A stretch of 64,000 nucleotides of DNA from CAZTPC01 sp964615565. Its GTDB lineage: Bacteria; Patescibacteriota; Saccharimonadia; Saccharimonadales; AWTP1-31. Positions within the stretch are counted from its first letter, which is position 1. Each line of letters opens with the position of its first letter. The translations under genes and the position numbers were made by a program. Shown in pieces: positions 28,964-38,620 of this stretch. The DNA lies in NCBI GenBank assembly GCA_964615565.1, contig CAZTPC010000002.1, positions 16,073-80,072 on the forward strand. Reading direction: 5' to 3'. Below the pieces are notes generated by a model. It was not told where the DNA came from, did no database searches, and worked only from the letters and a program-made list of their open reading frames with translations.

Positions 28964-29662
28964 TTAGCCAGTGAGAACCCAACGGATAACTATATCTTTA
29001 ACTCTAAAGTATTCTTCTTTAGTAAGTTGGACATTAGCTACGCAGTACTGCTTGTTCATTAGATGTGAGCAAAACATACAATCTTGAAGGTACCGGGAGT
29101 CGTTAATAAAGAATGAGTTTACGATATTATCCGACCAAATAACACTGAAGCTATTTGAACAACTATGGCCGTCCTCAACGCGCATGCAATACGATAATTG
29201 ATGTGATCGCTGGCAAGCTAGTACATATTCACAACCCCTGTTGACTCCGTCACAGTAGACTACATTTTTGGAGTGTGATATGTCTTGTGAATGAAATACA
29301 TTCTCAGAAAAGTAGACGTTATCGCTCCGTCCAACATTGAGTGAGTCAATCATTCTTTCGGTCGGCATAGCATTAATCTTATTCCAGGCATCTAGAACAT
29401 CCTCGACACTATTGAATGTTCGATCGGGTTGCATCCACTCGGCTGGGTCTTTTTGCCAGATCTTGTCGATTTTCATAAACTTTGTTGGAGTGTCTGACTG
29501 GGCCCAGGTCTGTTCGCCGGTCGCCGATTCTTTTACCTCGTGTGGTAAGCGGATATCAAAGGCAAACTTCTCTTTAACTTGCTCTAGAGATAGTGGATTC
29601 TGAAAGCCAAAAATTTGACCTATGATGGTGTCAACGAGTTCTTTGGCTTTAGTTTCATCCAT
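28964..29662 (-). CDS. Tandem solenoid-like paralogue 1 (unknown family)
   Basis: 232 residues, one of three paralogues in a row; family not recognised. Order: helical N-terminus (MDETKAKELVDTIIGQIFGFQNP), KFAFDIRLP block, TGEQTW, then a central stretch repeating every six residues (SDNVYF, SENVFH, SQDISH, SKNVVY) as in a beta-solenoid, a conserved ACQRS and RVED segment, a second periodic stretch and a helical end (RWVLTG). Conserved cysteines occur in YCD, ACQRS, YCMRVED and FCSH. No signal peptide or membrane segment. An 18-base palindrome covers its promoter. Function unknown; partnership with the upstream ATPase is inferred from the operon. Confidence 0.85.
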   Translation of the reverse strand: MDETKAKELVDTIIGQIFGFQNPLSLEQVKEKFAFDIRLPHEVKESATGEQTWAQSDTPTKFMKIDKIWQKDPAEWMQPDRTFNSVEDVLDAWNKINAMPTERMIDSLNVGRSDNVYFSENVFHSQDISHSKNVVYCDGVNRGCEYVLACQRSHQLSYCMRVEDGHSCSNSFSVIWSDNIVNSFFINDSRYLQDCMFCSHLMNKQYCVANVQLTKEEYFRVKDIVIRWVLTG

Positions 29663-29668
29663 AGTGAT

Positions 29669-29686
29669 TACTGTAATTATACAGTA
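29669..29686. promoter_or_regulatory. Palindrome over the promoter of paralogue 1
   Basis: TACTGTA-ATTA-TACAGTA, perfect seven-base arms. It contains both candidate -10 hexamers of the gene, TACAGT (seven bases from the ATG) and TATAAT (13 bases). Resembles a repressor operator; spacing differs from the E. coli LexA box. Confidence 0.5.
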
Positions 29687-29709
29687 TTAGTCGCTTATGT
29701 CTGCGCGTC

Positions 29710-30408
29710 TTAGGCAGTTAGAATCCAGCGAATAACCATAGCCTTGACTCGTCGGTACTCCGCCTCGTCAAGTTGAACATTGGCCACCATATAACGAACA
29801 TTGCTTACGTGAGAGCAGAATATACTGTCTTCTACGTCGCTAACATCGCTTAAGAAGTAGGAGTTTTTTACGTTCTTAGACCAGATGATACTAAAGCTAT
29901 TCTGAACGTCTTTACTGTCTTCTACTCGTATGCAATTGCGAAGATTCTTTGATCGTTGGCAGGCAATAATATGGTCACCACCTGTTGAAATACCATCACA
30001 GAATAGGACATTCTCGGACTCATTGATATCTAGCGAACGAAAGACGTTACGTGATTGATACACATTGTCACTTTGTACGACGTTTAGTGAATCAAGCTGC
30101 CTTTCGGTGACCGCATCATTAATCTGCATCCAGGCCTGCAGTACCTCGTCTACGTTATTAAACTGACGTCTTGGCTTCTTCCAATATCCAGCTGGTTTTG
30201 TATCGGCATTGGTTAGAGTTAGAAACTTGCTTGGGTGTGTTGATTGAGACCATGTAGTCTCGCCAGTAGAGTGATCTTGCACCTGCTTAGGCAGACGAAT
30301 ATCAAAAGCAAACTTCTCTAAAACCCCATGTAAGTCATAGGGGTTTTGGAAGCCGAAAACGCTCGAGATCGTTCTGTCGGCAATAGCTTTAGCAGCTGCC
30401 TCGTCCAT
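29710..30408 (-). CDS. Tandem solenoid-like paralogue 2 (unknown family)
   Basis: 232 residues, same layout as its neighbours: FGFQNP, KFAFDIRLP, TGETTW, six-residue repeats (SDNVYQ, SRNVFR, SLDINE, SENVLF), ACQRS, CIRVED, FCSH and a RWILTA end. It has its own probable promoter: TGG-TATAGT ends eight bases before the ATG, inside an inverted repeat. Hence the three copies may be expressed separately as well as together. It lacks the SNSF cysteine of the other two (QNSF). Function unknown. Confidence 0.85.
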   Translation of the reverse strand: MDEAAAKAIADRTISSVFGFQNPYDLHGVLEKFAFDIRLPKQVQDHSTGETTWSQSTHPSKFLTLTNADTKPAGYWKKPRRQFNNVDEVLQAWMQINDAVTERQLDSLNVVQSDNVYQSRNVFRSLDINESENVLFCDGISTGGDHIIACQRSKNLRNCIRVEDSKDVQNSFSIIWSKNVKNSYFLSDVSDVEDSIFCSHVSNVRYMVANVQLDEAEYRRVKAMVIRWILTA

Positions 30409-30409
30409 A

Positions 30410-30437
30410 ACGCTATACTATACCACAATTATAGCGT
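30410..30437. promoter_or_regulatory. Inverted repeat over the promoter of paralogue 2
   Basis: ACGCTATA, 12 bases, TATAGCGT: perfect eight-base arms. Two minus-strand -10 candidates lie within it: TATAAT (30433-30428) and TATAGT (30422-30417). Confidence 0.5.
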
Positions 30438-30449
30438 ATTTGCTAGTTT

Positions 30450-31151
30450 CTATGCTGTTAGAATCCAGCGTGCAACAATGTCACGAAGGCGTTTATACTC
30501 TGCCTCATCGTACTGCATATTAGCAACCATGAATCGCTTGTTGCTAACGTGTGAGCAGAATAATGAATCCTGGATTTGCGTACCGTCGCTAATAAACATG
30601 CTGTTAACCACGAATTTGCACCATTGGATATTAAAGCTGTTGGAACATTCTCCGCTGTCTTCAACACGTATGCAGTAAGTAAGCGCACCAGAACGCTGAC
30701 AGGCTAGAACGTACTCGCTAGAACCCATAGTCATGCTGTCGCAGAAGACGACATTCTTACTGTTGTGGATATCCTGAGAGCGAAAAACATTTTCTGACCC
30801 ATAGATATTGTCGGATTGTCCTACATTGATTGAGTCGAGCAGACGTTCGGTTGTCATTGGGTTAATTTCGTTCCAAGCACCGAGGATGTCCTCGATAGAA
30901 TTCAGCCGCCGCGCAGGACGCTCCCAGGCGTTCTGTTCTTTTTTGAGTTGATTTTCGAACTTAACAAAACTTGTGGGGTTGGTTGATTGTGCCCAGGTTA
31001 ACTCGCCAGTTTCGGAATCGGATACTTGTTGAGGAAGTCGTACGTCGAATGCGAATTTCTGCAGCACCTGATCCATGCTAAGTGGATTTTGGAAGCCAAA
31101 CACCTGACCTATTATCTTGTCTACTATTACTTTTGCGGCTGCTTCGTCCAT
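30450..31151 (-). CDS. Tandem solenoid-like paralogue 3, coupled to the ATPase
   Basis: 233 residues, closest to the promoter of the operon. Same family as the two following copies: FGFQNP, KFAFDVRLP, TGELTW, repeats SDNIYG, SENVFR, SQDIHN, SKNVVF, then ACQRS, CIRVED, FCSH, RWILTA. Its ATG shares a base with the ATPase stop (TAATG), so ribosomes finishing the ATPase can start it directly. This coupling is the main evidence that the family works with the ATPase. Confidence 0.87.
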   Translation of the reverse strand: MDEAAAKVIVDKIIGQVFGFQNPLSMDQVLQKFAFDVRLPQQVSDSETGELTWAQSTNPTSFVKFENQLKKEQNAWERPARRLNSIEDILGAWNEINPMTTERLLDSINVGQSDNIYGSENVFRSQDIHNSKNVVFCDSMTMGSSEYVLACQRSGALTYCIRVEDSGECSNSFNIQWCKFVVNSMFISDGTQIQDSLFCSHVSNKRFMVANMQYDEAEYKRLRDIVARWILTA

Positions 31152-33532
31152 TACTTGCCCTTCCTAAAACTGAATTTCTTTTTATTGCTCGATGATTGGC
31201 TGGCCAGAATATCCTGCACGTTCATCCCGATATGTGGGATAACCTCTGGGGCCATACCCCCACTTCTTACATTCGCCTGTTTATGCTGCAGCGCGTCCAT
31301 TAACGGGTTACCACTGGAAATTGGGGCTGGGGCGGGGGCAGAAGCCGTAAGGCTGGGTGGTATGTTGGATGCTTCAACCACACCAGCCAGCGGGGCAACA
31401 ACAAATTTGTCATCTTCGGCCTGATCTTCCTTTAGAAGTGTTTCTGGTTTGTAGTCATCAGATGTGGGATCAGACATGATTTCTGGGTTATACCCTGGTG
31501 CTTCTGGATTACCAGAGACACCTGCTGACGCAGGTGGTATGCCTGCAAGTGTTGCCTCGTAGAGAGCAATAGGATCAACTGCCTGAGTTGGCGCGACCGA
31601 TGCTTGTAGTAGGGGCTCGCCGAGTGTTGGTATTCCAGGCGAGTCTAGTGTTGCGACTTCCGGATGTTCATTTTCTATAAACTTGGAGGGCATATTTGAA
31701 ACTGGCTCTTGCTTATACTCTTCTAGCTTCACGTCCGCTGCCGCTTGTGATGGCCCAACATCTAAAGTCTTTGCCTTTACACAAGGAAGAAGCTGTCCGT
31801 TACTGCTGAGTCGCAGGAAACACTCCCGTACATTAAGTGAGGTAAGCATCTGAACCCGTACGTCAGATTCTTTTAGGCCCTTTTCTTTCTCTGCGGTAAG
31901 AATTTCTTTTGGAATTTCGATAGTCAGGTTGCCTTCTAGTGCTCGTGCATCCTCTTCTGATACACGAAATACGTAGTAGTTACTAACATTTGTGAAGATT
32001 GCTTCTTGCAAAGGCTTCTCGATCTGGCCGAAGTACTGTTGCGTTAGGAATACAAAGAGGTTGTATTTACGTGCTTCCGCCAAAATGCTTGCAAGGGCTG
32101 GGTTTTGTACAACAGACACTTCGTCGACAATCAGGATCACTTTTTCGTTGAATGCGCGTGCTTGAGCAAGTAAGAATATCTGCTGAATAAGAAGTCCTGC
32201 GACAGTTTTTACTACCTTTTCACCCATGCTTACTTTGTTGAGCGAAAAGACGGTAAGGAAATTATCGCCAATAAGCTTCGATAAAGACGCTCCTTCGCTG
32301 CCAGTCTTTGCAAGCGATGGTTGTAGCTGCATTTCGTCTACAAGAGTAACGATCGGAACAATTGACTCGTTATAGTACTTGGTGCGCATTTCGTTAAAGT
32401 CGGCACCAAAGAACGAGACGATATTCGCTGGTACATAGTCTTTGACGTGCTCAATCAGTTGATTTCTAAAATCTACATCAGTTACCAGACGCTTAAGATT
32501 ATCTAGGCTCATAGCCTGGGCAGTCATAAGCACATACAGGCTAAATCGAAGCATTCGCTCGAGCTTAGGATTGAACTGATCTGCCATAAGCGACTTAAAC
32601 AGTGTTCCTGTCAGTTCGGTTGCAGCTGAGACATCCGTACCTTCGCCACCAAATAGTTCCGCGCCTTCTTCCTCTCCCTTAAAGTCAATAACAGTTGAGT
32701 TTGGAATATGTTTCAGGTCGTTAGCTAATGCTGCGTGCGGGTCGATTACGACGACTCTAAAGTTACTTTGTAGTCCCCCAGATTTTGTAAGGCGGTCCAC
32801 GATAAGTGTAATAAGCTTTGATTTACCACTACCGCTTGCACCGATAATAAATGAGTGCTTTTCGAAGTCGTATGCGTTTAGAGGTAAAAAGTAGTTGGTT
32901 GGTCGAAATGGGAACGTATCAATCTCGAATACTGCATTCATGTTTGACCCTTGCATAATATGCAACGTCTTCTGGATATCGAGATATTTAGGTTGCTTGC
33001 GGCGCATGTACTTGGTGTTGGCGACGAAGTCGACGGCTAGCAAGTGATCAGGAAGTGTGAACAGATTCTTTTTGTTAACAGAATATTGTCCAGCCTTGTC
33101 TTTGAAGAAAAGCTGCATTTTAACGTGTGCTTTGTCTGGCCCAAGTGTTCTAATGCTCAAATCAACGGTAGTAAGTTCGGTTGCCCGTTTAACTTGGTAC
33201 TTTTCTTTAAGATCAAGTATATTACCGCCGTCAACGTACTGCACAAAACGTTGGATACTGTTGGTATCTGGGAGCTTAGCGTCCTCGCCGGTGATTGGGC
33301 GCAGGACTACACCTTCTAGGTTGTTCGAAAGTAGACCCACGTCTTTATTTGTACCAATAAAATATCGAACGGTACTCTTTTCTATCGTGACAATAAGTCG
33401 CCAGGTCTTTAAGAAGCCAATGTATTGGGAAATACCTAGCATCAGTCCTTTCCATGCCGCCTGATCAACTTGATCTTTTAGCAGGAACATTTCAAACCAG
33501 TGCTCATAGCCTAAATGCGGCTGGTTTTGCAT
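31151..33532 (-). CDS. HerA/VirB4/TraG-like ATPase
   Basis: 793 residues with the RecA-like fold of DNA/protein-pumping ATPases. Seen: an N-terminal hydrophobic helix and beta-rich domain (about 1-200), Walker A GASGSGKS (about 230-237), a DPHAAL block, a helical insertion, Walker B ILIVDEVS (about 466), a [10 protein letters not shown] sensor region and a long Pro/Ala/Ser-rich, probably unstructured tail from about 580. Related families move DNA or protein across membranes (type IV secretion, conjugation) or process DNA ends. No other secretion gene is adjacent. The start [11 protein letters not shown] is chosen because TATACT lies seven bases upstream; a longer frame to 33676 adds hydrophobic residues beyond the promoter. 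Confidence 0.85.
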   Translation of the reverse strand: MQNQPHLGYEHWFEMFLLKDQVDQAAWKGLMLGISQYIGFLKTWRLIVTIEKSTVRYFIGTNKDVGLLSNNLEGVVLRPITGEDAKLPDTNSIQRFVQYVDGGNILDLKEKYQVKRATELTTVDLSIRTLGPDKAHVKMQLFFKDKAGQYSVNKKNLFTLPDHLLAVDFVANTKYMRRKQPKYLDIQKTLHIMQGSNMNAVFEIDTFPFRPTNYFLPLNAYDFEKHSFIIGASGSGKSKLITLIVDRLTKSGGLQSNFRVVVIDPHAALANDLKHIPNSTVIDFKGEEEGAELFGGEGTDVSAATELTGTLFKSLMADQFNPKLERMLRFSLYVLMTAQAMSLDNLKRLVTDVDFRNQLIEHVKDYVPANIVSFFGADFNEMRTKYYNESIVPIVTLVDEMQLQPSLAKTGSEGASLSKLIGDNFLTVFSLNKVSMGEKVVKTVAGLLIQQIFLLAQARAFNEKVILIVDEVSVVQNPALASILAEARKYNLFVFLTQQYFGQIEKPLQEAIFTNVSNYYVFRVSEEDARALEGNLTIEIPKEILTAEKEKGLKESDVRVQMLTSLNVRECFLRLSSNGQLLPCVKAKTLDVGPSQAAADVKLEEYKQEPVSNMPSKFIENEHPEVATLDSPGIPTLGEPLLQASVAPTQAVDPIALYEATLAGIPPASAGVSGNPEAPGYNPEIMSDPTSDDYKPETLLKEDQAEDDKFVVAPLAGVVEASNIPPSLTASAPAPAPISSGNPLMDALQHKQANVRSGGMAPEVIPHIGMNVQDILASQSSSNKKKFSFRKGK

Positions 33533-33539
33533 ACCTACT

Positions 33540-33545
33540 AGTATA
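33540..33545 (-). promoter_or_regulatory. ATPase operon -10 element, leaderless
   Basis: TATACT on the minus strand, seven bases (AGTAGGT) before ATG 33532. Confidence 0.55.
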
Positions 33546-33628
33546 TACAAAGAAGAAGTAAACAAAAGCTTTACAAAGATATCAAGCAGGAATACTATTT
33601 TGATAATCCTTTGAATAGGAAGACAAAA

Positions 33629-34750
33629 ATGCCACCGAAAGCTCCGGACATAGAACCTGGCAATTTGGCAGAGCAAGCTCTCGATAGAGCGAGAGAAGTG
33701 GCAACTTCAGTCCCAAAATTAGGACAAGCCCTATTCCACGTCGTTCGTCGTGAATTCCTAACCGAACAACACACTCCAGAAGACAATGCGATAGAACAGC
33801 AACTCGGCTGTGAGGTACTAAAAACCAATTCTACGATAGATCTATCTGGTAATGCACGTGATCACCGCTACGTACGGATCCCTATAAATGATTCGGAACA
33901 CCATGGCTGGTTCACAAAAGCTAAAGATGAATACGACACTGGCATAACGCTGCTAGTTAAGCCTGGCCTGGGTGAGATTGTAGACGATGGTATTGGCGAG
34001 GATCTACACAAATACCTAGCTGACATGCTACCCGGCTTTGACATCTTTAGTCACGAATCTGCTGGCATGGGGCACTTCGTGAACGACGCTTCTCTATCCA
34101 GCCTATGGGAACATGGTTTAGATAAGATGACCGCCGAAGGATTGGAGCTGATTCAGCAACTTTGTCCGGGTCGCAAAATCATATTGTTTGGTACTTCTAT
34201 GGGGACAGTTATCAATACCCGTCTCGCCAACCTTAATCTCGAGCAAGAAAAGAATGATCGTGTCGACATTGAGCGCATTATTCACTATGATCCTGCTCTT
34301 GTAGACCCATCCAGAATCTTAGATATGCTTGTCGGCTTCCTGCCTGAGCTAGTAACTGGTGCAGTCAAGGAGTTCGCATTTCAGACTAACCCAAAGAGAT
34401 GGGTGCAAGTCGCTCAAACATTGATCAGATCACGCCCTAGTATTCGAAATGTTGTACCAATTGCCCGTCAAACACTCGACATTGTGCACTGTACTCCTGA
34501 AGAAGATATTGTTAATCCAATTCTACGCTACAAGACTGATGTCATCGCTGGCAAGCGTGGTAAGGTAGAACAGAATCAGATGTGGCGTCGACTTGCCCAA
34601 CTCTTGCCAAATCTAACCTATTACCCAGTCGAAGGACATGGCCATGCTATGGCTTTGAACCCTTATAAAACTGCTCGTAAGGCTGCCAGGATTATGATTG
34701 CCGAAGGTGTGCACCCGCCCTTATTTATCTCCGAAGAACAAGCCGCTTAG
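33629..34750 (+). CDS. Alpha/beta hydrolase fold protein
   Basis: 373 residues. A nucleophile elbow GTSMGT and a late catalytic-type histidine in GHGHAMA mark the alpha/beta hydrolase fold; LLVKPGLGE fits the oxyanion-strand region. There is no signal peptide. Substrate unknown (esterase, lipase or peptidase are all possible). The ATG at 33629 has AGGA eight bases upstream and GATAAT at 33602-33607; a TTG at 33611 is possible but less likely. The stop shares TTAG with the convergent uvrB stop. Confidence 0.82.
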   Translation: MPPKAPDIEPGNLAEQALDRAREVATSVPKLGQALFHVVRREFLTEQHTPEDNAIEQQLGCEVLKTNSTIDLSGNARDHRYVRIPINDSEHHGWFTKAKDEYDTGITLLVKPGLGEIVDDGIGEDLHKYLADMLPGFDIFSHESAGMGHFVNDASLSSLWEHGLDKMTAEGLELIQQLCPGRKIILFGTSMGTVINTRLANLNLEQEKNDRVDIERIIHYDPALVDPSRILDMLVGFLPELVTGAVKEFAFQTNPKRWVQVAQTLIRSRPSIRNVVPIARQTLDIVHCTPEEDIVNPILRYKTDVIAGKRGKVEQNQMWRRLAQLLPNLTYYPVEGHGHAMALNPYKTARKAARIMIAEGVHPPLFISEEQAA

Positions 34751-36711
34751 GATTTAGATTTAATATCATCGATAATATCGCGGAGCTCGGCGGCTTTTTC
34801 GAATTCTAGGTTTGCAGCAGCAAGGTCCATCTGAGCTGAGAGGTCTTTGATGAGCTGACCGTATTCATCTTTGGGAATCTTCTTAAGATTGAGTTTGGCT
34901 TTCTTAGCTTCTTCGCCGAGTTCTGGCTGCATACTTTCTGATATTTGCGAGGATACACCAGTGGGGGTAATACCATGCTCGGCATTGTATGCTTCTTGAA
35001 TCTTACGTCGACGGGTTGTCTCGTCGATAGTACGCTGCATACTTCCTGTGACATTGTCAGCATACATAATGACGTGGCCTTCGGAGTGGCGGGCAGCACG
35101 TCCAACAGTCTGAGTTAGTGCTTGCTGACTACGGAGGAAGCCCTCTTTGTCGGCGTCCAAGATAGCGACCAAGCTAACTTCTGGAAGGTCTAGACCTTCA
35201 CGTAGTAGGTTAATCCCGATCAATACGTCGTACACGCCCAAGCGAAGGTCACGTAAAATGTCGGTTCTATCTAAGGTATCAACATCACTGTGCAAATAAG
35301 CTACCTTCATATTGAGTTCTTTAAGGTATTCGGTCAGGTCTTCGCTCATACGCTTAGTCAGTGTCGTAACTAAAACACGTTGATGTTTCTTTACGGTAGT
35401 CCGGATCTCAGCAATGAGATCGTCCACTTGGCCTTTAGTCGGTCGAATCTCGATAGGTGGATCGAGGAGTCCGGTCGGTCGGATAACTTGCTGCGCGGGC
35501 TCCGGACTGCGTGATAGCTCATATTCTGCCGGCGTGGCGCTGACATAGATAGTTTGGTTTACGTGTTTTTCAAACTCCGTAAACGTCAGTGGGCGGTTAT
35601 CCAGAGCGCTTGGCAGACGGAAGCCATGCTCGACAAGTACTTCTTTGCGTGCTCGGTCACCGTTATACATGCCGCGAATCTGTGGGATGGTCATATGAGA
35701 CTCATCAACAAACATGAGGAAGTCATCTGGGTAGTAATCGAGCAAGGTTGCCGGTTGTTCACCTGGTTCACGGTTAGTGAGATACCGGCTGTAGTTTTCG
35801 ATACCTTTCACAAAACCAGTCTCTTCTAGCATCTCGATATCAAAGTTTGTTCGCTGCTGCAAACGCTGGGCTTCTAGGAGTAGATTGTTCTTCTTAAAGA
35901 ACTGCAGTCGTTCATCAAGTTCGTGCTTTATAAATCCTAGTGCATCTTTGAGTTTTTCGTGAGGAGTTACATAGTGAGAACTTGGGAAGATCTTTAGGCT
36001 AGATTTTTCTTTGAGTACCTCACCGGTCAACGGGTCAATTTGTGTAATTCGCTCTATTTCGTCGCCAAAGAACTCAATGCGGTAGGCCACCTCTTCACCA
36101 GCTGGGAAGACGTCGATAACATCACCACGAACACGGAATACACCACGGTGGAAGTCTATGTCGTTCCGTTGGTACTGAATGTCGGTGAGCTGTCGGAGTA
36201 GTTTGTCGCGAACCCTACGCTCTCCGGTTTCTATACTAACGGCAAGCCCATCGTAGTCTTCTACGGATCCAATTCCATAGATACAACTAACGCTGGCAAC
36301 AATGATCACATCTTTGCGTGAAAGTAATGCGTCGGTGGCTGCGTGACGTAGTCGATCGATCTCTTCGTTGATCTGACTATCTTTCTCTATATATGTGTCG
36401 GACCGGGCGATATATGCCTCTGGCTGGTAATAGTCGAAATAGCTTACAAAGTAATGAACAGCGTTGTTTGGGAAGAAGCGTCTAAACTCTTCGTAAAGCT
36501 GTGCTGCAAGTGTTTTATTATGGCTAAGGATAAGGGTTGGACGCTGTGTCTGCTGGATGATATTGGCCATACTGAAGGTCTTACCTGAACCAGTTACACC
36601 TAAAAGCGTTTGTTCCTTTTCGCCCTTTTTGAGACCATCAACAAGCTGGGCGATCGCTTTTGGCTGATCTCCTGTTGGTTCAAACTTACTAACTAACTCA
36701 AACTTGGCCAT
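34747..36711 (-). CDS. uvrB: Excinuclease ABC subunit B
   Basis: Nucleotide excision repair helicase-like subunit that verifies damage and recruits UvrC. Seen: Walker A GVTGSGKT, the beta-hairpin region [20 protein letters not shown], helicase motifs ([26 protein letters not shown]) and a C-terminal UVR domain ([18 protein letters not shown]). 654 residues is normal. The ATG at 36711 lies six bases after TATAAT. Confidence 0.98.
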   Translation of the reverse strand: MAKFELVSKFEPTGDQPKAIAQLVDGLKKGEKEQTLLGVTGSGKTFSMANIIQQTQRPTLILSHNKTLAAQLYEEFRRFFPNNAVHYFVSYFDYYQPEAYIARSDTYIEKDSQINEEIDRLRHAATDALLSRKDVIIVASVSCIYGIGSVEDYDGLAVSIETGERRVRDKLLRQLTDIQYQRNDIDFHRGVFRVRGDVIDVFPAGEEVAYRIEFFGDEIERITQIDPLTGEVLKEKSSLKIFPSSHYVTPHEKLKDALGFIKHELDERLQFFKKNNLLLEAQRLQQRTNFDIEMLEETGFVKGIENYSRYLTNREPGEQPATLLDYYPDDFLMFVDESHMTIPQIRGMYNGDRARKEVLVEHGFRLPSALDNRPLTFTEFEKHVNQTIYVSATPAEYELSRSPEPAQQVIRPTGLLDPPIEIRPTKGQVDDLIAEIRTTVKKHQRVLVTTLTKRMSEDLTEYLKELNMKVAYLHSDVDTLDRTDILRDLRLGVYDVLIGINLLREGLDLPEVSLVAILDADKEGFLRSQQALTQTVGRAARHSEGHVIMYADNVTGSMQRTIDETTRRRKIQEAYNAEHGITPTGVSSQISESMQPELGEEAKKAKLNLKKIPKDEYGQLIKDLSAQMDLAAANLEFEKAAELRDIIDDIKSKS

Positions 36712-36717
36712 CCCACC

Positions 36718-36723
36718 ATTATA
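36718..36723 (-). promoter_or_regulatory. uvrB -10 element, leaderless
   Basis: TATAAT on the minus strand, six bases (GGTGGG) before the uvrB ATG. The GGTGGG itself is too close to act as a ribosome binding site. Confidence 0.6.
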
Positions 36724-36755
36724 AGCTATCTCTATCTAGGGGTACACGACATATA

Positions 36756-37319
36756 TTACCGGTAGAGAGAGCGGTATTTCTTGTTGCGCTGGTTAAGAAG
36801 TTTTATGAGTTTTTCGAGCACTTCTTCGGCGTTATCACCAAAGATTACATCTTCATCTGATCGTTTACCGGCAGCATGCAGAATATCCATAATCTCCGAG
36901 CTAATTCCGCCTGCCCCTTGGATAAAGCCGATTGGTGTACCGGTCTCCATAGCAATGGTGAATTCATGCAGGGTCCCAAGGCGTCCGCCAATACTTATAA
37001 CCGCATCGGCTGAATGGATCAGTAGCGCATCGCGACCTACGTAGTGCATCCCGGTGTATAGAATTACGTCGTAGGCCTCAGTAGGCATTCGATACTTCAG
37101 AACATGTTCAACCTTGCTTGAAGCAGGACTGATTCCAAGGCTCATGCTGCCACCGCTTTTTTTGTAGCTTTCTGCTGCGGTGTTTGGGAGTCCGACGGTT
37201 GCTCCGGTCAACAGACCATGTCCAGATTTGGCAATAGCTCTGCCAGCATTCTCTGCAAGATCCCGACCTTCCTCTACACTTCTACCCTTGGAAGCCGCCG
37301 ATACGCAAATCTGATACAT
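36756..37319 (-). CDS. SLOG/LOG-family nucleotide-binding protein
   Basis: 187 residues, Rossmann-like SLOG superfamily. The start CVSAASKG and the GGRLGTLHEF block correspond to the nucleotide-binding loops; the usual PGGxGTxxE reads IGGRLGTLHE here, so the LOG phosphoribohydrolase activity is uncertain. Related proteins bind or cleave nucleotides such as AMP or signalling ligands. Its ATG shares a base with the stop of the preceding 412-residue gene (TAATG), making the two a coupled pair. Confidence 0.82.
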   Translation of the reverse strand: MYQICVSAASKGRSVEEGRDLAENAGRAIAKSGHGLLTGATVGLPNTAAESYKKSGGSMSLGISPASSKVEHVLKYRMPTEAYDVILYTGMHYVGRDALLIHSADAVISIGGRLGTLHEFTIAMETGTPIGFIQGAGGISSEIMDILHAAGKRSDEDVIFGDNAEEVLEKLIKLLNQRNKKYRSLYR

Positions 37320-38557
37320 TATAGCTCCAGCAATTCCGGCTGCAGTACTTGCTGATTCAATTGGCTCAATATCGATTGTTCAAAGTTCTCTTGCCCGATG
37401 TAGCGCGCAAATATTTCATTCCATAAGCTACTTCTGAATCGCCCAAGTGATTGCTGCCCATACTCTAACCCGTTGCAATAGCTAACGGCATTATCAAGAA
37501 GACTTAATGGAACAATGACGTTTGGATATAACGCTGCTACAGAGTCGAGGTCTTCCCAGAACTTCAAGGCTGGCTCTAGCCAATAAATAACCGATTCGGC
37601 TTTACGCCAATGTAGATCATCAGGTTGTACATGAGGCTCAAATAACTCAGGGTGTTTTGCTGGATCAATGCCGCCGAAGTGACGCTGAATAACTCTCCAA
37701 TGTACTTTCTGTCCGGCAAACTTTGTCGTGCTGGCTTTGTCGTCGAGGATCGTCTCAACTAATACTTTACTGAAGTCAGGTCTGACCTGCTGCATCTTAA
37801 AGAAGGCACTGTACGATCTGATTTCGTTAATATAATGCAAAATAAGCGGGAGGATAGTAATAACTGCGCCGCGCATATGTTTTACGGGTAAAGGGAGGAT
37901 AAGTATCGTACCAAGCTCTTTTAAGTGTGTAATATTTTGCTTACTCTGGTAGATGTATGCATCAGCAGAGTTTCCCCACCGTTCTTTATCGAGAACGATG
38001 ACATTAATCTGCCTTGTCTCGAAGTCGCTAGGAGTTAACTTCTTATACGATTTCACTAGCTTTTGGCCCCATGCTTTGGTCTCGAGGAACCTCGAGGCTG
38101 CAATGATCTCATCAATATGTTCCCGCTTGAGCATAGAATCTATCGATTTATAGCCAAGTTGTTTCATGACCTTCTTTGGGGGCTGCGTTTTGAGGATCTT
38201 TTTGGCTACACTATGCTTTACCGCCCATGTTTTCTTAGGAATAGGGAGATCTATTATCGCCTTCTGTATGGCAAGGAGTTGCAGATGTAGCTCGGCATCG
38301 GGGCTTGTGCCAATAATCCGCGCAAGATATCCGTCATGCATGCCTACAAGTGCCTGAAGTGCATGATATAGCTCTCGGCCGGTTGTATCGGCAGGGTCTA
38401 GACCTAGTTCCCGTATTTTGCGATGAACTGTGCCGACAATATCCGCAGTCAATGAGACATCAATAGATGGATGGCCAGTTAGTTCCTCAAGCTGAGTAAT
38501 AGCTCGGGTGAACTTGGGCTCTGCGGCGTCTAATAACTCTGATAAAACCCTCGACAT
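37319..38557 (-). CDS. Unknown 412-residue protein paired with SLOG gene
   Basis: No family recognised. Mostly helical N-terminus (1-200) with a HALQALVGMHDGYLARI segment, a Lys-rich central region (KILKTQPPKKVMKQLGYKSIDSML), a hydrophobic strand block (TILILPLPVKHMRGAVITILPLI) and a Trp-rich C-terminal half. No signal peptide; the hydrophobic stretch is probably core rather than membrane. An AAGGGG lies before ATG 38557. Coupled to the SLOG gene, so the two products probably act together. Confidence 0.72.
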   Translation of the reverse strand: MSRVLSELLDAAEPKFTRAITQLEELTGHPSIDVSLTADIVGTVHRKIRELGLDPADTTGRELYHALQALVGMHDGYLARIIGTSPDAELHLQLLAIQKAIIDLPIPKKTWAVKHSVAKKILKTQPPKKVMKQLGYKSIDSMLKREHIDEIIAASRFLETKAWGQKLVKSYKKLTPSDFETRQINVIVLDKERWGNSADAYIYQSKQNITHLKELGTILILPLPVKHMRGAVITILPLILHYINEIRSYSAFFKMQQVRPDFSKVLVETILDDKASTTKFAGQKVHWRVIQRHFGGIDPAKHPELFEPHVQPDDLHWRKAESVIYWLEPALKFWEDLDSVAALYPNVIVPLSLLDNAVSYCNGLEYGQQSLGRFRSSLWNEIFARYIGQENFEQSILSQLNQQVLQPELLEL

Positions 38558-38620
38558 ATTCCCCTTAAGGTTAGCACGATTTTCTATGACAGAACAGTGG
38601 TAAAATGGTTAATCTTTAGA

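Noticed and set aside
29669..29686. LexA (SOS) box reading of the palindrome
   Set aside because: Between CTGT and ACAG there are six bases; the E. coli LexA box has eight. The sequence could still be another operator.
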